Below are positions 43,111-55,947 of a stretch of 64,000 bases of DNA, one piece after another. Location of the stretch: contig NC_087063.1 of NCBI RefSeq assembly GCF_963678635.1, positions 40,810,759 to 40,874,758 of the forward strand, written 5' to 3'. The stretch is from Symsagittifera roscoffensis. Lineage: Eukaryota > Xenacoelomorpha > Acoela > Convolutidae. A program made the translations under genes and the position numbers. The notes beneath the pieces are model-generated. The model searched no databases and was not told where the DNA came from. It worked only from the letters and a program-made list of their open reading frames with translations. The stretch's first letter is position 1. Every line of letters starts with the position of its first letter.

Positions 43111-46100
43111 GAACTTTATACTTGGTCCGCGTTAACTAATTTGAAATCGCACCATTCACTAAATTGCCACTCACCAAACTACAAAGCTGATTTAACTTAT
43201 CCGGACAAAACTAATATATATGAAAACTGTCAGCTCACCTTTCTTAAATTAGGTCGATAATTAACAAAATAAGAACAGTTTAAAATCTGCGTAGATTTTT
43301 TCCAGAATATTAATAATGCAATTTATTTGGCGATATTCGGGCTCAAACGTTTAACCTGTAAAATGGATCATTTTTGCTCTTTTTAGTCAATCAAAAATTA
43401 CATCAAATTTTCCGGGGTAACCGCTGAAAAATTCATTATTGTGACTCTATTTGTATTTCAATAAAATCAAACGAGAGCATAAATTGTGCGCAAAATGTTT
43501 CAAAAATGTTTTGAAATAAAAACTTGATTTTTTGGTTGATTTTGTCATATAGTATAAATGACATTTTATAGTAATCAACAAAAGTTTTATCCTTCCAAAC
43601 TTAGATTATATCCTTCCAAACTTAGTTGGGCTAAATGAGAGGCGCACTGTGATATTGTTTTTTCAGCGATTGACATGGTTGTGTTTGATGCACTTTTGAT
43701 CGACTAAAGTAGCAAAAAATGACCCCTTGTTTGGAGTAACCTTTGAGCCCGAATTTTGCAAAAAAAAACGTACCATATTAATTCTGCGAGAAATTCTAAT
43801 CAACTTTTGATCCGATTTTTTTGTCTAATGTCAACCCGATTTTTTCTAAAGTCACCACGGGAAAACCTGCATTTAAAGCTTCTTTTTTGGTTGATTTTGT
43901 CTGAAAAAATCAAATCATCTACCATTTTTTTAAAAACTTTTGACCAATCAGATTTGACCATTTTACTTCTTATTTTCATAATTTGAGACTTGATCATTTA
44001 GGAAGAATAAGTAATAGGAACCGATGTTTAAGCCATAGATGTGACTGTGTTTGTAAATTAATTAATTTTTTTAGCATAATTTTGTCATCTTTCGAAATGT
44101 CAATTTGTTTCTTCCTTTTTTCAGGAAAAAGTCCTATGATTGTTTACGCTCAAATTAAAGTTTTAGTGGTTTGAGTTTTATTTCAAAATTCAGTTCAAAT
44201 TTATTTGGTTAAATTGAAAGCAAATTATACTCTTTAATTATCAAGGTTAGTTTTATCAAAAAAAGTGTCGATCATGAAAGATTTCGAATTTGAAAGAGCT
44301 TAAAGTCGATTTTTTTTCTCCTAAGTTCGAAAGTTGAAAAAAGTTAGTAAATCATTATTTGCATTTTCATGAAAACTCAGATCAAGTTGTGTCAAATGTG
44401 GTTAAATTGTTCAATGTGTTTTAGGATTATAGAGGCTAATATGTGATCGGGTGAGGATTCTAGTATGTCAATCCCCTCTACATGATGACTCGGAGGGATC
44501 TTATACTGGCCAGTCTGGCTATGGCTATCAGATGTTTGAGAGATTCCTCCTACCCGCATAAGAGATAGGTAATACTTCAAAGAACCGCCATTAAGCTTTT
44601 AAAAAGGTCACTTAAAAGTTCCAAAGAAGTAGCTGCTAGGCATACTACTGTGAGCGGCTGTATGAAAATCAACCAGCGCTTCTTTTTACGAAAATCATTC
44701 GAGTACTTATGTTTTTAAGTGTTATAAGTTTTTTTTGTTTGAATCTCTTGTTTGAAATAAGTACCTCATTGTGATATTCTACGAAATTATAGAAGTAACT
44801 TTTTAATCTCGAGGTATCAAATCATTTGCTTTAAAATCATGAACTAGCCTTGGGTTGTAATTAGGTGAACGACGGTTCCAAAGTGTGTCGCCTGCCATTT
44901 CGAGCACCTGCTACCTACTGCGTCTACAATTTTGCAAGTGAGTGCAATCCTGAACGCAGGAAGATTGAGTCTGGATCAGAGGAAAACTGGTTATAAATAA
45001 CTCTCGCTATGAAACTCTTTATTTGACTCTTTGTCTATCTCAACATAGTTGTTTCATTACAGAAGAACTTTTATTCTAGATATATGCAGTAAAATTGAAC
45101 TTTTCGCAGTTTTAACTTGGTTTTAGAAGTTGCTTCTCCATGTCGAAGCGTCAAAGAACGTCTATCATGAAAGATTCTAGAAATTTTTTTATGTGTAATT
45201 ACCCTTGCGATAAGCACGGGTATTGCAAGCGGATACTAGACTTTTTTTTATCCGTGAACAACTTTGTCCATAGGACTAACTTCTGGACTCCTTCACCTCC
45301 TCTTTTCAAATCCTACTTTTCTGGGTTGCAAATATTAAGCTGGTTGAGTAAATATCCGTCCCTTTCAAGATTTGCTTTTTCTGTTGTGATTTTTTCAACT
45401 CGATTTGTTAAAATTTTATTTTTTGTGTGTCATTTATTCGGCTTTTTTATATCAGCTTAGAGGCCTATTTTGAGTAGTTTCAAGGGAAATGTAATTTTTA
45501 TGCTCAATTCTGGCTAGCACAAAATGCTAAAAAATATTAATAGAAATTATAGTTCAAGTTTTTGACAACAATTTTTTTCGGCGTTTTTGTTTTTTCTTTT
45601 CTTTCGGCTTGATAAGTTTCGCTTTATATTATATCGGTTTAATAGACGCATATTGCGCCTTTCGATGGGTGAAAAAAATTGAGCGTGCGTGTCTGTGGTT
45701 TGAGGGTGAGGGACCTAATAAATTCTTATTAGTCTAAAAAATTTCTGAATTTTTTGTGTTTTTCCTTTTTTTTCCTCCTGATAGGTTTCGGCCTATTTAA
45801 CCGCAGCTTAGTCCCCTCATATTGCGTCATTTCACAAGCTGTGTGTGTTTTGAGGGTGAGGGGGACTTTTTATTAGACTTATTAGTTAGGCTTTGTTTTT
45901 TGTTTTCCTTTTTTTCGACTTAAAAGTCTTCGGCCAATATTATATCGGCATAGTGGACGCATATTCTTTCATTTGACGCTTGATTAAAGCTTGTGTTTGT
46001 GTGCGTGTGTGTTTGTTTTAGGGTGTAGATATTTTTTTTTCAAAAAAAAATTGGCCTAAAGGGTGTCTGCTAAGGTATTTCTGGCTTTGTTACCGCTTGA

Positions 46101-46435
46101 TAACTTTTCTTTCGATGCTAGTTTCACATTCTATTGTCCGGGCTCGTTTTTATTTCAAAACTAGCTTTATCGTTAGATCTAATAATTGCAATTTTTTTCA
46201 ACTTAGCGGCTTTCTTGTTTTGTATCGCAAATGGTGCGAAGCTCAGCTTCGCCTCTGTGCAAAGATGATGCTCGAAAGCTGATTTTTTTGGGGCTTGAGA
46301 TATTTAACACTTTCACAACTATCTTTTTTTACGTTTCTTTTTGTGTCTGTATTATGTCTTAAAAGCTTCTTTTGATTGCACTCTATTTCATAGTACTGGA
46401 AATCCTACTGGCAGCTATCGTTGTCCTTGTTTTTT
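43111..46435. other. Non-coding AT-rich DNA
   Basis: No supported gene. T-rich tracts dominate from 45.4 to 46.1 kb, with a loosely repeated GGTGAGGGxxCTxxT...TTTTTTCC...TTCGGC phrase (45600-46000, period about 170 bp) that looks like a decayed tandem repeat. A GCGAAGCTCAGCTTCGC perfect palindrome is at 46236-46252. Confidence 0.3.
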
Positions 46436-46497
46436 GTTCCGACCATTTAAAATGTGGAGGAACTTTGTGTTCGTGTTTGTAGTAAAAAAAAAAAAAA

Positions 46498-48021
46498 ATT
46501 AAATCAACGCATCCGAAACTGACATTTGTCGATTCTGTAAGAAAGAAAGAGAGTCAGTGGTACACGTGCTAGCCTGCCTCGCCAAACGAGCTCCAGAAAC
46601 TCTGTTCCGACCCAAAAAAAAGTCGCGATCGAAACTGATAGGCTCTGAGCTCCTACATTACAACAACTAAAAACATCTTCAAGAGTTACTGTCATTAAGA
46701 GTCATGAACGTGAAAACTTTTATAGGTCATGGCAATTTTTCTAATTTTTTTTAGGTAAAAGTTAAGATTTGTTCATGCTGAAATTTGATTTTTCGGGTTG
46801 GTAGTTTTTGGTTCATTTCTTTCAAGTTCAGTTCATTTCCTTTGATAAAAGACGGACAAACTCCACTATCGAACAGCAATAAAAAGTGCACAAAAATGTG
46901 ATCGACTTCTAGTTTGGAAAGTAAGTTTCAATTTTCAAGTATCCCAGCAAAATTTAAAAAAAAATACATATTGAGCCACTTTTCTGAAATTGGTTTTATT
47001 TTATCAAAAAAAATTCAATCTAAGGTTGTTTAAGAAATTCAAAGAGCCTTCAGGCTATTTTTTTCAAGTTCAAACGTTGAGACTCGTTTATTGACTCTCT
47101 TCGAAATGTCTGCTGGCTATGTTTTCTGATAATCAAGGTTATTCACGCTTTATCAGCTCTATCCTGACTGTTTCGTTAATTACTCGAACAAACTTTAATT
47201 CAGGCAATGAGTTTCTGGCAAATGACTTTAATTCAGGCAAATTTTAGCATCAAAAGGCTTGGCAGTTTTGCTTTTGATTAAGTGTAAAAAATGTAGTAAA
47301 AGTTCTGACGATTGTTCCGACCATTGAAAATGAGTAGGAACTTGGTATTCGGGTGTGCTTCAGTTGTTTTTTCATTTTCACTCAAAATTAGGTAACATAA
47401 ATAATCATCAGACTGGGTTGAGTGATATATCATTTTAAAGGCCTTTCAGTCCTGATTCAAACGACATTTATAAATTTCCCCAGTGTCGAGAAAAACCGGA
47501 TTGAAATTTTTGTTTTTTCGTCTATTTTCGAGCGAGTAAAGCGACCGAGTAACGTTTGTCATATATGAAAACTAGAAACTCAGGCTAAAAATTTAGATTT
47601 AGCTAAAAGAAAACTAGTTTAAAAATCTTCATTTAGCTCTCCTCTGGCAAAAACTTTCTTTAAAAAAATATTTAAAATTTTTATTGCAAACAATTGATTT
47701 TTTTCGGAAAAATTGTTATTTATCTCTATGAAAATCATTGGATTCGCTTAGGCCTAATTCAGTAAACTTCTACGCGTTAATATAAATGTATCATCGTACG
47801 ACCCACAAAAAGCACTTTTTCGAAAAAGTTCTTTCTGAAAATATGGTCGTAACGTTCTGTTCTACTTGCACAGCAATCGGCTATCCTTGTTTTGTTGTGC
47901 CGATAGCGCACAGGTAAATGTAAGTGATTGTTTCTAACTGCCAAGGAGCGCAGTGGTTCAGTTCTTTGTATTGCAAGTGAAGACAATAGTCGTGGTTATT
48001 TTTTTTTAAAAACAAATCTTC
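46498..48021 (+). repeat. 1.5-kb repeat, copy 1, beginning with a non-LTR RT tail
   Basis: The first 180 bp encode ICRFCKKERESVVHVLACL, the C-x2-C-x9-H-x3-C knuckle that ends many non-LTR RT ORFs, preceded by an A-run that interrupts a GTTCCGACC-repeat start at 46436. The rest is AT-rich and contains a full GTTCCGACC-family copy (47310-47900). The first about 1060 bp are nearly identical to 50601-51656; after that identity falls. Confidence 0.75.
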
Positions 48022-48159
48022 CCTCGTCTTCGCCGAGCCAACACCACATCTACGATGTGCCAAGAGGTAGAACAACTTTCCCTCACACCCGCATGGTAAT
48101 TGTCGTGGCACTCAAAGGTCGCCTTCCTACGAGTTCCCAGAAGCGTCATTAGGGCACAC

Positions 48160-48195
48160 CTCCTCATCGCAGGCGTTGAACAGAATCCGGGTCCG
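48160..48195 (+). other. 2A-like translational recoding peptide
   Basis: Encodes LLIAGVEQNPGP near the start of the non-LTR element. It matches the 2A-like consensus D-[VI]-E-x-N-P-G-P known from picornaviruses and CR1/L2-type elements, except that the Asp is replaced by Gly (or lost). In such elements 2A separates the N-terminal peptide from the ORF1 region. Confidence 0.7.
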
Positions 48196-50549
48196 AAGTT
48201 CCCTGTATTATTTGTAGAACAAATTGCAAATACTCTTGTCTACAATGCACTACTTGCAAGAAATGGTGCTATTTCAAGTGTGAGAACGTGGACCTCTACA
48301 CAGTCAGGCGGATCTACTGGTACTGCTCCACCTGCAAAGTCCAACCGGAAGCGAACCCCACAACCAAGACAGCCCCCTAGAACGAGCTCACGCTCCTCCA
48401 ACTGAATATTAACGGCCTCAGGAGCAAAACCACAGAGCTCGCCCTGCTTCTCCACAGCAACAAACTTATGGCAGCTCTGATCCAAGAACCCAAAAGCCCC
48501 CTGGCCGAAGAGAAACTGTTACTCCATCATCCGCAGAGATCATTCGAGAAACGGAGGGGGATTAGCTACTATAATCGACAACTATGTCAATTTTCGCAAA
48601 GTTCCGGTCAGTCAGACTGGCAACACCGAGCTGCTTGCAGTCGACTTGTACGTTGGCCACGAGACTTTGATGCTTGTCAACTGCTACATACATCTAGAAG
48701 AACCCGAGCACAATTTCGACAGTATAACCAATCTGACCACGGACCACACAGCGCTAGAAATGGTAGACGGCAACGCGCACAATGAATTATGGCACTCTCC
48801 AATGGAACCAAACACTAGAGGCAACGAAATCTCAGGTGTTTTCTCTCAGCAACCTGGTAGTCATCACCGCAAAGTGTCCGACGAGGCTTCCTTCAGCGAT
48901 ACTAGGCCGTCCTCGCCTGATATAACATCAGCCACTGATGACATTGCGCTCCTGACCAGCTGGAAGACTTTTTCTCCGTCACCACCGAAGATGTTCTGAA
49001 GGCGATAAAGAAGATGTCCAATTCTAATGCAGCTGTCCAACTCTAAAGCAGCTGCCCCCGATGGCACGGCGTCCATTCATCTGAAACACTTCGGGTGGAA
49101 CACCTGCTCCTATGTGGCAAAGCTTATCCATTGCCATGGATCATTCTACCCCAACTTCAAGCAGCGACTTACCTGCCAAAGCAACAACACGGTTTCAGGA
49201 AGGGGCACTCAACCGTCACTGCCGTGTGTTCCCTGACCGAGAAAACCTTCACGGGCTTCAACTGCAAGAGACCAGCCCTGCGCACCTTAGCCGTTGCCAT
49301 CCGCCCTAAACGGGCGTTTTACACCGTTAACTTCGATGAATTAATCAACATGATCGTAAATTCCCGGCTTAACACCACCCTCAAGAAATGGCTAGCCTGC
49401 CACCTCAGATGCAGAGAACAGCGAACCAGCTACGAAGGAGACTTCTCGACGTATGTAGTGCTCAAGACAGGAGTACCACAAGTGAGTGTCCTATCTCCCA
49501 TTCTCTTTCCCTGGTACCTCCAAGACATTCCGCAGCAGGCGTTGAAATCATTCTCCATGCAGATGACTTCACCATATTTTGCCAAAACACTATTATATCT
49601 ACGGCCGCAACAATGATCAACCCTTATTTCGACAAACTCTCCCCCTACCTGAAGTCCAAACAGCTCTTTGTCTCCACCACTAAGTGCGCAGCCATGCTCT
49701 GCGACACCTAGATCGCAGAATGGAAGACTGAACTGAATACCAACCGAGCACAATATCAAGGTACTTGGCGTTACACTAGACCACTCAATAACCTTCGGAG
49801 AACGCGCAAAAATCCGTAACAACACAGCAAGCAACAGAAACAACGCGCTCCAGGCCATCAAATCCGGAAAACAGGGACTCAAGAAAAAGAAAGTCACAAT
49901 TGTGTACAAAGCGATAACCCGCTCCGTCTTCAACTAAGCCGCATCAGTCTGGGCTTCAAACCTCGCCGAAACCCACTGGAAGAAGTAAGACAGAAAGACG
50001 CACTGAGAACCACCTCAGGGTGCACAAGAATGACAGCAATTGACCACCTTCGACAAGATGCGCTCTGCCTGCCTGTGAAAACCCACAGCCAAATGTTAGC
50101 CAGCCAGTTTGCCGCAGACATGAAAAACTCCTACCAATCCTGCCACGAGCTACAAACAAATAATGAAGAAAGCCGAACAATCTGAGTAACCACCTGAAAA
50201 CCGCACTAACAACCCTTGACATTACAGACGAAGAAACCACGGAAGAGAACATAAACCAAACTACGTTATTAATAACATCGAAAATCAGCCGAAAAAAGTT
50301 CTCAATACCCAACCCCCAATAAATCAAGACAAGATCGTCAAAATGGAGAAAACATTAACGAAACAACAAGTCCGGCTCGCCCAGATGAGGAGCGGTTTCT
50401 GTTCTCAACTGAATGACTATCTTCACAGAATGACTATCATCACAGAAGGCATCCTCTCACTAGGCCTATCGGGCCTTTTGATATCATTGTATATCAGAAT
50501 TATGTAAATTGACAAGTGTCTATTGAATGATCTCTAATATGAAAACAAT

Positions 50550-50600
50550 TTATTATGATTATTATTATTATTACTATTATTGTTGTTGTGATTGTAATTA
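50550..50600 (+). repeat. TTA/TTG-rich microsatellite at the 3' end of the CR1/L2-like element
   Basis: Irregular run of ATT and GTT triplets that ends just before the second copy of the 1.5-kb repeat. Short tandem 3' tails are typical of CR1/L2 retrotransposons and mark the element's 3' boundary. Confidence 0.65.
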
Positions 50601-52122
50601 AATCAACGCATCCGAAACTGACATTTGTCGGTTCTGTAAGAAAGAAAGAGAGTCAGTGGTACACGTGCTAGCCTGCCTCGCCAAACGAGCTCCAGAAACT
50701 CTGTTCCGACCCAAAAAAAGTCGCGATCGAAACTGATAGGCTCTGAGCTCCTACATTACAACAACTAAAAACATCTTCAAGAGTTACTGTCATTAAGAGT
50801 CATGAACGTGAAAACTTTTATAGGTCATGGCAATTTTTCTAATTTTTTTTAGGTAAAAGTTAAGATTTGTTCATGCTGAAATTTGATTTTTCGGGTTGGT
50901 AGTTTTTGGTTTATTTCTTTTCAAGTTCAGTTCATTTCCTTTGATAAAAGACGGACAAACTCCACTATCGAACAGCAATAAAAAGTGCACAAAAATGTGA
51001 TCGACTTCTAGTTTGGAAAGTAAGTTTCAATTTTCAAGTATCCCAGCAAAATTTAAAAAAAAATACATATTGAGCCACTTTTCTGAAATTGGTTTTATTT
51101 TATCAAAAAAAATTCAATCTAAGGTTGTTTAAGAAATTCAAAGAGCCTTCAGGCTATTTTTTTCAAGTTCAAACGTTGAGACTCGTTTATTGACTCTCTT
51201 CGAAATGTCTGCTGGCTATGTTTTCTGATAATCAAGGTTACTCACGCTTTATCAGCTCTATCCTGACTGTTTCGTTAATTACTCGAACAAACTTTAATTC
51301 AGGCAATGAGTTTCTGGCAAATGACTTTAATTCAGGCAAATTTTAGCATCAAAAGGCTTGGCAGTTTTGCTTTTGATTAAGTTTAAAAAATGTAGTAAAA
51401 GTTCTGACGATTGTTCCGACCATTGAAAATGAGTAGGAACTTGGTATTCGGGTGTGCTTCAGTTGTTTTTTCATTTTCACTCAAAATTAGGTAACATAAA
51501 TAATCATCAGACTGGGTTGAGTGATATATCATTTTAAAGGCCTTTCAGTCCTGATTCAAACGACATTTATAAATTTCCCCAGTGTCGAGAAAAACCGGAT
51601 TGAAATTTTTGTTTTTTCGTCTATTTCCGAGCAAGTAAAGCGACCGAGTAACGTTTTTGTATGAAAACTAGAAAATCAAGCTAAAAAACTAGGTGTGACT
51701 GAAAAGAAACCTAGTTTTAGAAGCGTCTATTAGCTCTCCTCTGGCAAAAAAAATTTTCTCAAAAACATTTAAAATTTTTAATGCAAAAAAAAATACAGAT
51801 ATTTTTTTAAATCTTAAAAAGTTTTTTAAAGTTCATTGGATTTGTTTATGCCTAATTAACCAAATTTATATGCGTTCCTATAGTTGTATCATTATGAGAC
51901 GTACAAAAAGGTACTAACTGGCAAAAAAAATTCTTTCTGAAAATGTGCTCTGAACATTCTTTGCTTGCTACTTGCCCAGCAATCGGCTATCCTTGTTTTG
52001 TTGTGCCGATAGTGCACAGGTAAATGTAAGTGATTGCTTCAAACTAGCAAGGGGCGCAGTGATTCAGCTCTTTGTATTGCAAGTGAAGACAGTAGTCGTG
52101 GTTATTTTTTGAAAACGAATCT
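50601..52122 (+). repeat. 1.5-kb repeat, copy 2
   Basis: Starts with the same AAATCAACGCATCCGAAACT RT-knuckle segment as 46501 and is nearly identical up to about 51656, then more diverged. It includes a GTTCCGACC-family copy at 51410-52000. It directly follows the CR1/L2-like element, so the two copies bracket that element. Confidence 0.8.
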
Positions 52123-53690
52123 TCAAAAGTTTCTGTTATTAAGAGTCATGAATTCAGTGAGAACTTCTATAGGTCCTGGCGATTTTTCTTATTTGATTCT
52201 TAGGTAAAAGTTTTTAATTTTGTTCATGTTCAGTTTTTCGCGGTTTAGCTTTTGATTTTTTCGTTTCAAGTTCAGTTTATTTCCTTTGTTAAAAGAAGGA
52301 GAAACTCCTCTATCGAACAGCAAAAAGGTAAAGTTCACAAAAAATGTGATCGACATCTAGTTTGGAAAGAAATTTTCAAGTATCCAAGCCGATTTTAAAA
52401 GTTTATTGATCCAGTTTTCTCCAATTGGGTTAATTTTATCAAAAAAGGTTCAATCATAAATTGTTTTAGAAATTCAAAGAGCCGTTAGGCTACCTATTTT
52501 TTCTTTGAAGGTCAAAAGTTGAGATTGTTTTAAAAAAAATATGTCCATTTTTTTTCTGTTCACTTGTGCTTTTTGACTCTCTTCGAAATGTCTGCTGGCT
52601 ATGTTTTCAGTTAGCAAAGGTTATTTACGCTTTATCAGCTCCATCTTGACTCTGTTTCGTTAATTACTTTTTAAAAAAAGTTTTAAGTCAGGCTATGAAT
52701 TTCTTGTTAATTTTAGAAAGTCCACGACCCTATCCAGTAGCATAAAATATTTTGTCGGTTTGATTGTTGCAACATTTTCTGAGATTCATTTTCGAATATA
52801 AAAAAAAAGTAAATTGACTGAATATCGAGAGTAAATTGACTCTGTTTCGTTACTTACTTTTTAAAAGAAGTTTTAAGTCAGGCTATGAATTTCTTGTTAA
52901 TTTTAGAAAGTCCAGGACCCTATCCAGTAGCATAAAATATTTGTCGGTTTGATTGTTGCAACATTTTCTAAGATTCATTTTCGAATATAAAAAAGTAAAT
53001 TGACTGAATATCGAGAGTAAATTGAAACTTTTGTAATGAAAGGGCTGTACAGTTTTGCTTTTGTTTAAGTTTAATGAATGTAGTGAAGACTCGTATATAA
53101 GTTTTGACGATTGTTCCGACCATTGAAATTGGTGTGTTTTATTATTATTTTTTAATTTTCAAGTACAAGTAACAAAAAAAAATTTGTTCTAAATTTTTTG
53201 TTTTTTGGTACCACAAATAATCATCGGGATGGGTCGAATGATATATCATATTGAAGCCTCTCCGATCGTGATTCGAACAAATTTTTGAAAGATTGGAAAA
53301 AAATTTCTGTTTTGAGAAAAGTTAGTTTGAATTTCGTCTAATTTCGAGCGAATCAGGTGAGCGAGCAGGCTTATTTAGCTGTTCATCGAAAAATTTACCG
53401 CAAATTATCATTGTAATGGATGGAGTGATATCTCATATTAAATCCCGTTCAGCCTTGATTTGAACATTTTTGAAAAATTTGCAAAAATTGTCACACTGTC
53501 GAGATTTGTTCTCTTTACTGTGACTATCAAATATGCCTAATTTTTATGTTTCTAAATCAGATTCTTGTATCGCATGATTCACAAAATCCATTTCTAATTT
53601 GGAAAAAAAAAATATGAAAAAGAGTATGGTCGGAACATTGTGCTAATTGAACAGGAACTGGCTATCCTGATTTTTTCTTTTAAGAAAAAG
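52123..53690 (+). repeat. 1.5-kb repeat, copy 3 (diverged, lacks the RT knuckle)
   Basis: Begins CTTCAAAAGTTTCTG where copies 1 and 2 have CTTCAAGAGTTACTG and follows the same order, with the GTTCCGACC-family copy at 53105-53680. It contains a private 190-bp tandem duplication (52648-53022). Confidence 0.65.
52648..53022. repeat. 190-bp tandem duplication
   Basis: 52648-52837 and 52838-53022 share GACTCTGTTTCGTTA through ATATCGAGAGTAAATTGA with few differences, mainly A-run lengths and one C/G change in AAAGTCCACGACC versus AAAGTCCAGGACC. Confidence 0.9.
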
Positions 53691-55947
53691 TTTTGAATAT
53701 TGATCACGCTAAAATTTGTACGTGACAGGCTAGTACAAAAACGCAACTTTCCTTTTTGATGCCTGCTACTGGTTTAGTTTTTCGCCTCAAAAACTAAAGG
53801 ACACAACCTTTTTTCCTCTTATCAAAAAACGTTGCTCTAAGGAGCTGCAATTTTTGATAACCTCTGCATAGATTGTAAAGTCGAAGCTACAACTAATCAA
53901 TTCTTTGCTTTACTTTCTTCTTTTTATCCTGAGATCACTTGATCTAAAATTAAGAGTTAAGTTAAAATTTACAATTGTCAGCTCACTATGTTGGGTCTGA
54001 TAAAGAAGAATTTTTCTTTGTTGATCGTTCTACACCGGATAAAATGCGTTCCGCTTTACTGGCCATTTTATTATTTCAGTGCTTCTATCTCTACTTTTGC
54101 TCTGTTTTCTTGAGTTCATCCACTCTTTTTCCACTCTCTGTTAGCTATGTTCAATTTTTTAAAGTAGTTTTATGAAAGGATGTTGGATTTTTTCGGATTC
54201 ATGGTTTCTGTGCTAATTTCAGTCGGCTCAATTTACGTATTCTATCTCGAAAAATAATTGTATAATCTGGAACGCTTTTTAGTGGCTTTCCAAAGCGTGG
54301 GTTTCTTAACTGTTTCTACTATAGTTGAAAGTTACCGTAATTTGTATTTTTTTAATTCTGATTTAGAATATTTTTTTGTTTTGTTTTATTAATCCGTTTC
54401 GGCTTATTTTTATATTGGCTCAGTCAACTTAGATTGCTTAGTTTCGGAACCAATTTTTAAGGTGTTTTCATTTCGTATTTCAGACTCTTAAATAGGTGCT
54501 GATGATTTTTTTCCTTGTTCTTTGTCTCTAAACTGTCTGTTGGCTATATTTTATGTTTCAGGAGGTATCAGTTTTAGCGCAAAACTTTTTCATGTTTACC
54601 CTCGAGAGCTTGCGAGCGTAGTGTATTAGTACGACTCTAATTTTCTCAGCTTTACTCGCAAACAAAAGTGCTCATTTGGTGGAACTTATATGCACGATCT
54701 GTAGCATTGGAATTTTCATAGCATCTGTTCTCTGCTTTATTTGTGGCTAGTGTTTGATGAGCGTTGAAAGGTAAGGACGTGAGACTCGAAGTCTGTAAAT
54801 TTCGGCTTAGTTTTACAAACTCGAGGACGTTTCTAGTTTTTTTATTCTGCTTTATGGAGCGAGCTGTTTTCTTTCACTTTTTCTTGTTAGTGTTTGCGAA
54901 GCGCAGCATCGCCTCTGTGTATTCTTGTTTTCGGCTTCATGGAGATCGACCCAATAATTATTGTTCGATGAATGATTGGTAAGGCTTTTTAAGGCAGATT
55001 GTGAATACCGTCCAAGATAAACATGAAGTTTTTGTAGAAGTGTGTTCGAAATTTACCAAAATTTTTTTTTTACTTCTGTGTCTTTTTTATTCGCTCACTT
55101 GTATTGCGATGTTTCTGTCGTACTGCAAGTTTTGCGAAGCTTCGCTGTTTTATCAATTTTAAGCTTGTTTTTAGCTATGAAATATTTGGCGGAAAAACAT
55201 AGGATGCTAATTCTTTTGTTTTGAGTTGAGCTTTCTGAGAGTTAGACGAAAAAGTGTTTTGAACATTAATTTTTTTGCTGAGAAATGGTGTGGTTAGCTT
55301 GTTTTTCACGTTTTTGGTAGTTTTTTTTATTTTAATTTAAAATTGTGAAGCGCAATCACCATGCTGGAAATCATCTTTAAATAACTTTTTTGCTTTAATA
55401 ATTTCTACTGAAAAATCCTGATTCATTTTTTGCAGTTTTTGCTCGATTGATTTCTTTCAGCTAGTTTGAGCTAGTTTTTTTATGATTTAATTATTGTTTT
55501 TTTGTGTACCAACGATCATGATTTTTTGGATGTTACGTATTAAACATAACTCTTCTTTTTTTGTAATAAACTTGGTTTTGTATTAAAAATTCTTTTTTTT
55601 TTGTATTAAACTTGGTTGCTATGTATTGAACTTTTCTTTTTTTCCTTATTTTAACATGATTCAACGCCGTATCTTAGCGATATACAAAAGAACTATCATC
55701 AAGATTGTTTTGAAATAGTTGTATTTGGGCTTAACAAAAATTTCGGAACGTTTTTAAAATCAATTTTTATCATTCCAAGGTTTTTTGATAGTGTCTTCCA
55801 TTTTCTCGTTCATAATTTGAAGCTGCTACCAACCATAATGCAGTTTTTCTGTAGCATCGAAAGTATGATTTCATCATATGACACTATTTAGATTTAAAAA
55901 TAGTTTTCATGCTTGCAATAAATTCCATGGCAATAGTGCTTTTTCAT
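53691..55947. other. Non-coding T-rich DNA
   Basis: No frame resembles a protein. Decayed copies of the GCGAAGC...CTTCGCCTCTGTG phrase occur at 54890-54930 and 55130-55150. A short duplication of TTTTTTTGTATTAAACTTGG lies at 55555-55620. Confidence 0.3.

Larger units (their letters stand above)
48022..50600 (+). pseudogene. CR1/L2-like non-LTR retrotransposon with 2A-like motif, PHD-like finger, AP endonuclease and RT (frameshifted)
   Basis: In order: a leader with a 2A-like peptide (48160-48195); a PHD-like finger in the -1 frame (48201-48340, C-x2-C...C-x2-C-x2-C...C-x2-C); an AP endonuclease start (LQLNINGLRSKTTEL, about 48395) with IQEPK; an EN middle in another frame (DLYVGHETLMLVNCYI, about 48640); RT with QHGFRKGHSTVTAV (about 49180), a damaged motif A, KTGVPQVSVLSPILF (about 49465) and HADD (about 49556-49567) in another frame; a thumb with TSGCTRMTAIDHLRQDALCL (about 50015-50075); then a 3' tail and a TTA-rich microsatellite. 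The RT motif A Asp is lost (AIRPKRAFYTVN). It is inactive but nearly full length. Confidence 0.7.

Noticed and set aside
49430..49933. Minus-strand ORF of 167 codons
   Set aside because: Shadow of the CR1/L2-like RT; the plus strand shows the SPILF and ADD motifs.
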